A stretch of 7,379 nucleotides of DNA from Methylovirgula sp. (GTDB lineage Bacteria > Pseudomonadota > Alphaproteobacteria > Rhizobiales > Beijerinckiaceae). This document shows positions 7,128-7,379 of this stretch, piece after piece. Positions within the stretch are counted from its first letter, which is position 1, and each line of letters begins with the position of its first letter. The position numbers were made by a program, and so were the translations under genes. The stretch covers positions 1 to 7,379 of the forward strand of contig JASHSW010000024.1 in NCBI GenBank assembly GCA_030038595.1, given 5' to 3'. The notes beneath the pieces are model-generated. The model was given only the letters and a program-made list of their open reading frames with translations. It had not been told where the DNA came from and did no database searches.

Positions 7128-7158
7128 TCCTTCATGCCTTCTCGATCCCCATCTTTCC

Positions 7159-7379
7159 TTAAGCGAAGAGCAGTGCCGAGAGCTTGCGGCGCGCCGCGAT
7201 CGTCGCCGGGTCCATATTGCCCCAGGCTTCGAAGAATTGCAGCAATTGCTTGCGGGCGGAGCCGTCGGCCCAGGCGCGATCGCGCTTGATGATTTCGAGC
7301 AGTGCGTCCGCTGCTTCCTCGCGCCTGCCGCGCGCGTTCAAGGCTACCGCCAAGTCGTAACGGGCCTGGTGATCGCTTT
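7159..7379 (-). CDS. ybbN: Chaperedoxin / co-chaperone YbbN (CnoX), C-terminal 72 residues (cut by the right window edge)
   Basis: Only the C-terminal tail is visible: HQARYDLAVALNARGRREEA, then ALLEIIKRDRAW and ARKQLLQFFEAWG, ending PATIAARRKLSALLFA before TAA. This is the characteristic end of YbbN/CnoX proteins, which fuse an N-terminal thioredoxin-like domain to TPR repeats. The protein binds unfolding substrates and hands them to GroEL/DnaK, protecting them from over-oxidation. The visible part is the last TPR-like helical pair plus the conserved RRKLS-LLF tail. The thioredoxin domain and the start lie beyond the window. It is the most upstream visible gene of the run towards tesB. Confidence 0.88.
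   Translation of the reverse strand, partial: SDHQARYDLAVALNARGRREEAADALLEIIKRDRAWADGSARKQLLQFFEAWGNMDPATIAARRKLSALLFA

Noticed and set aside
7124..7135. Four-codon mini-frame ATG-AAG-GAA-TGA overlapping the start of the LON-domain gene by ATGA
   Set aside because: It overlaps the spacing region of the LON-domain gene's ribosome binding site and is too short to argue for a leader peptide. It is probably a chance effect of an AAGGA next to ATG.

Overview
The window is GC-rich, with every credible gene on the minus strand. It looks like a chromosomal core region of an alphaproteobacterium, most likely in Hyphomicrobiales (Rhizobiales). The reasons are the protein sequences (PII, FtsK and TesB of alphaproteobacterial type), the gene order xthA / lolA / ftsK / glnK / tesB / Trm112 / LON-domain / ybbN, and a perfect CtrA-type box (TTAA-N7-TTAA) upstream of ftsK. 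The order-level assignment is inferred from remembered family resemblance and gene order, not from a search.

In the direction of transcription (right to left), the window opens with the C-terminal end of a YbbN/CnoX chaperedoxin (cut by the right edge). A LON substrate-binding-domain protein, a small Trm112-family protein and the acyl-CoA thioesterase tesB follow, with gaps of 31, 19 and 9 nt, so these four look like one operon. A 307-nt gap carrying a 7-bp hairpin and a weak sigma54-like element leads to glnK, an intact PII regulator. Directly behind glnK, where its partner gene amtB would be expected, lies only a scrambled relic of the 3' end of amtB. Two C-terminal AmtB-like blocks survive in different frames, with the material between them and the upstream three quarters of the gene missing.

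Next comes the CtrA-type box, then ftsK (DNA translocase, 839 aa) and, 168 nt on, lolA (periplasmic lipoprotein carrier with an Ala/Pro-rich linker). Beyond lolA is a 480-nt stretch without an intact gene. It holds a possible promoter, a C-rich candidate small RNA, a strong intrinsic terminator, and a 58-codon fragment resembling the N-terminal part of a tautomerase. The window ends inside xthA (exonuclease III), cut by the left edge.

Most of the content is ordinary housekeeping: cell division, lipoprotein sorting, DNA repair, nitrogen signalling and protein quality control. I see no mobile element, CRISPR array, rRNA or tRNA. The parts worth a second look are the gutted amtB next to an intact glnK, the CtrA-type box upstream of ftsK, the candidate small RNA with its terminator, and the truncated tautomerase.
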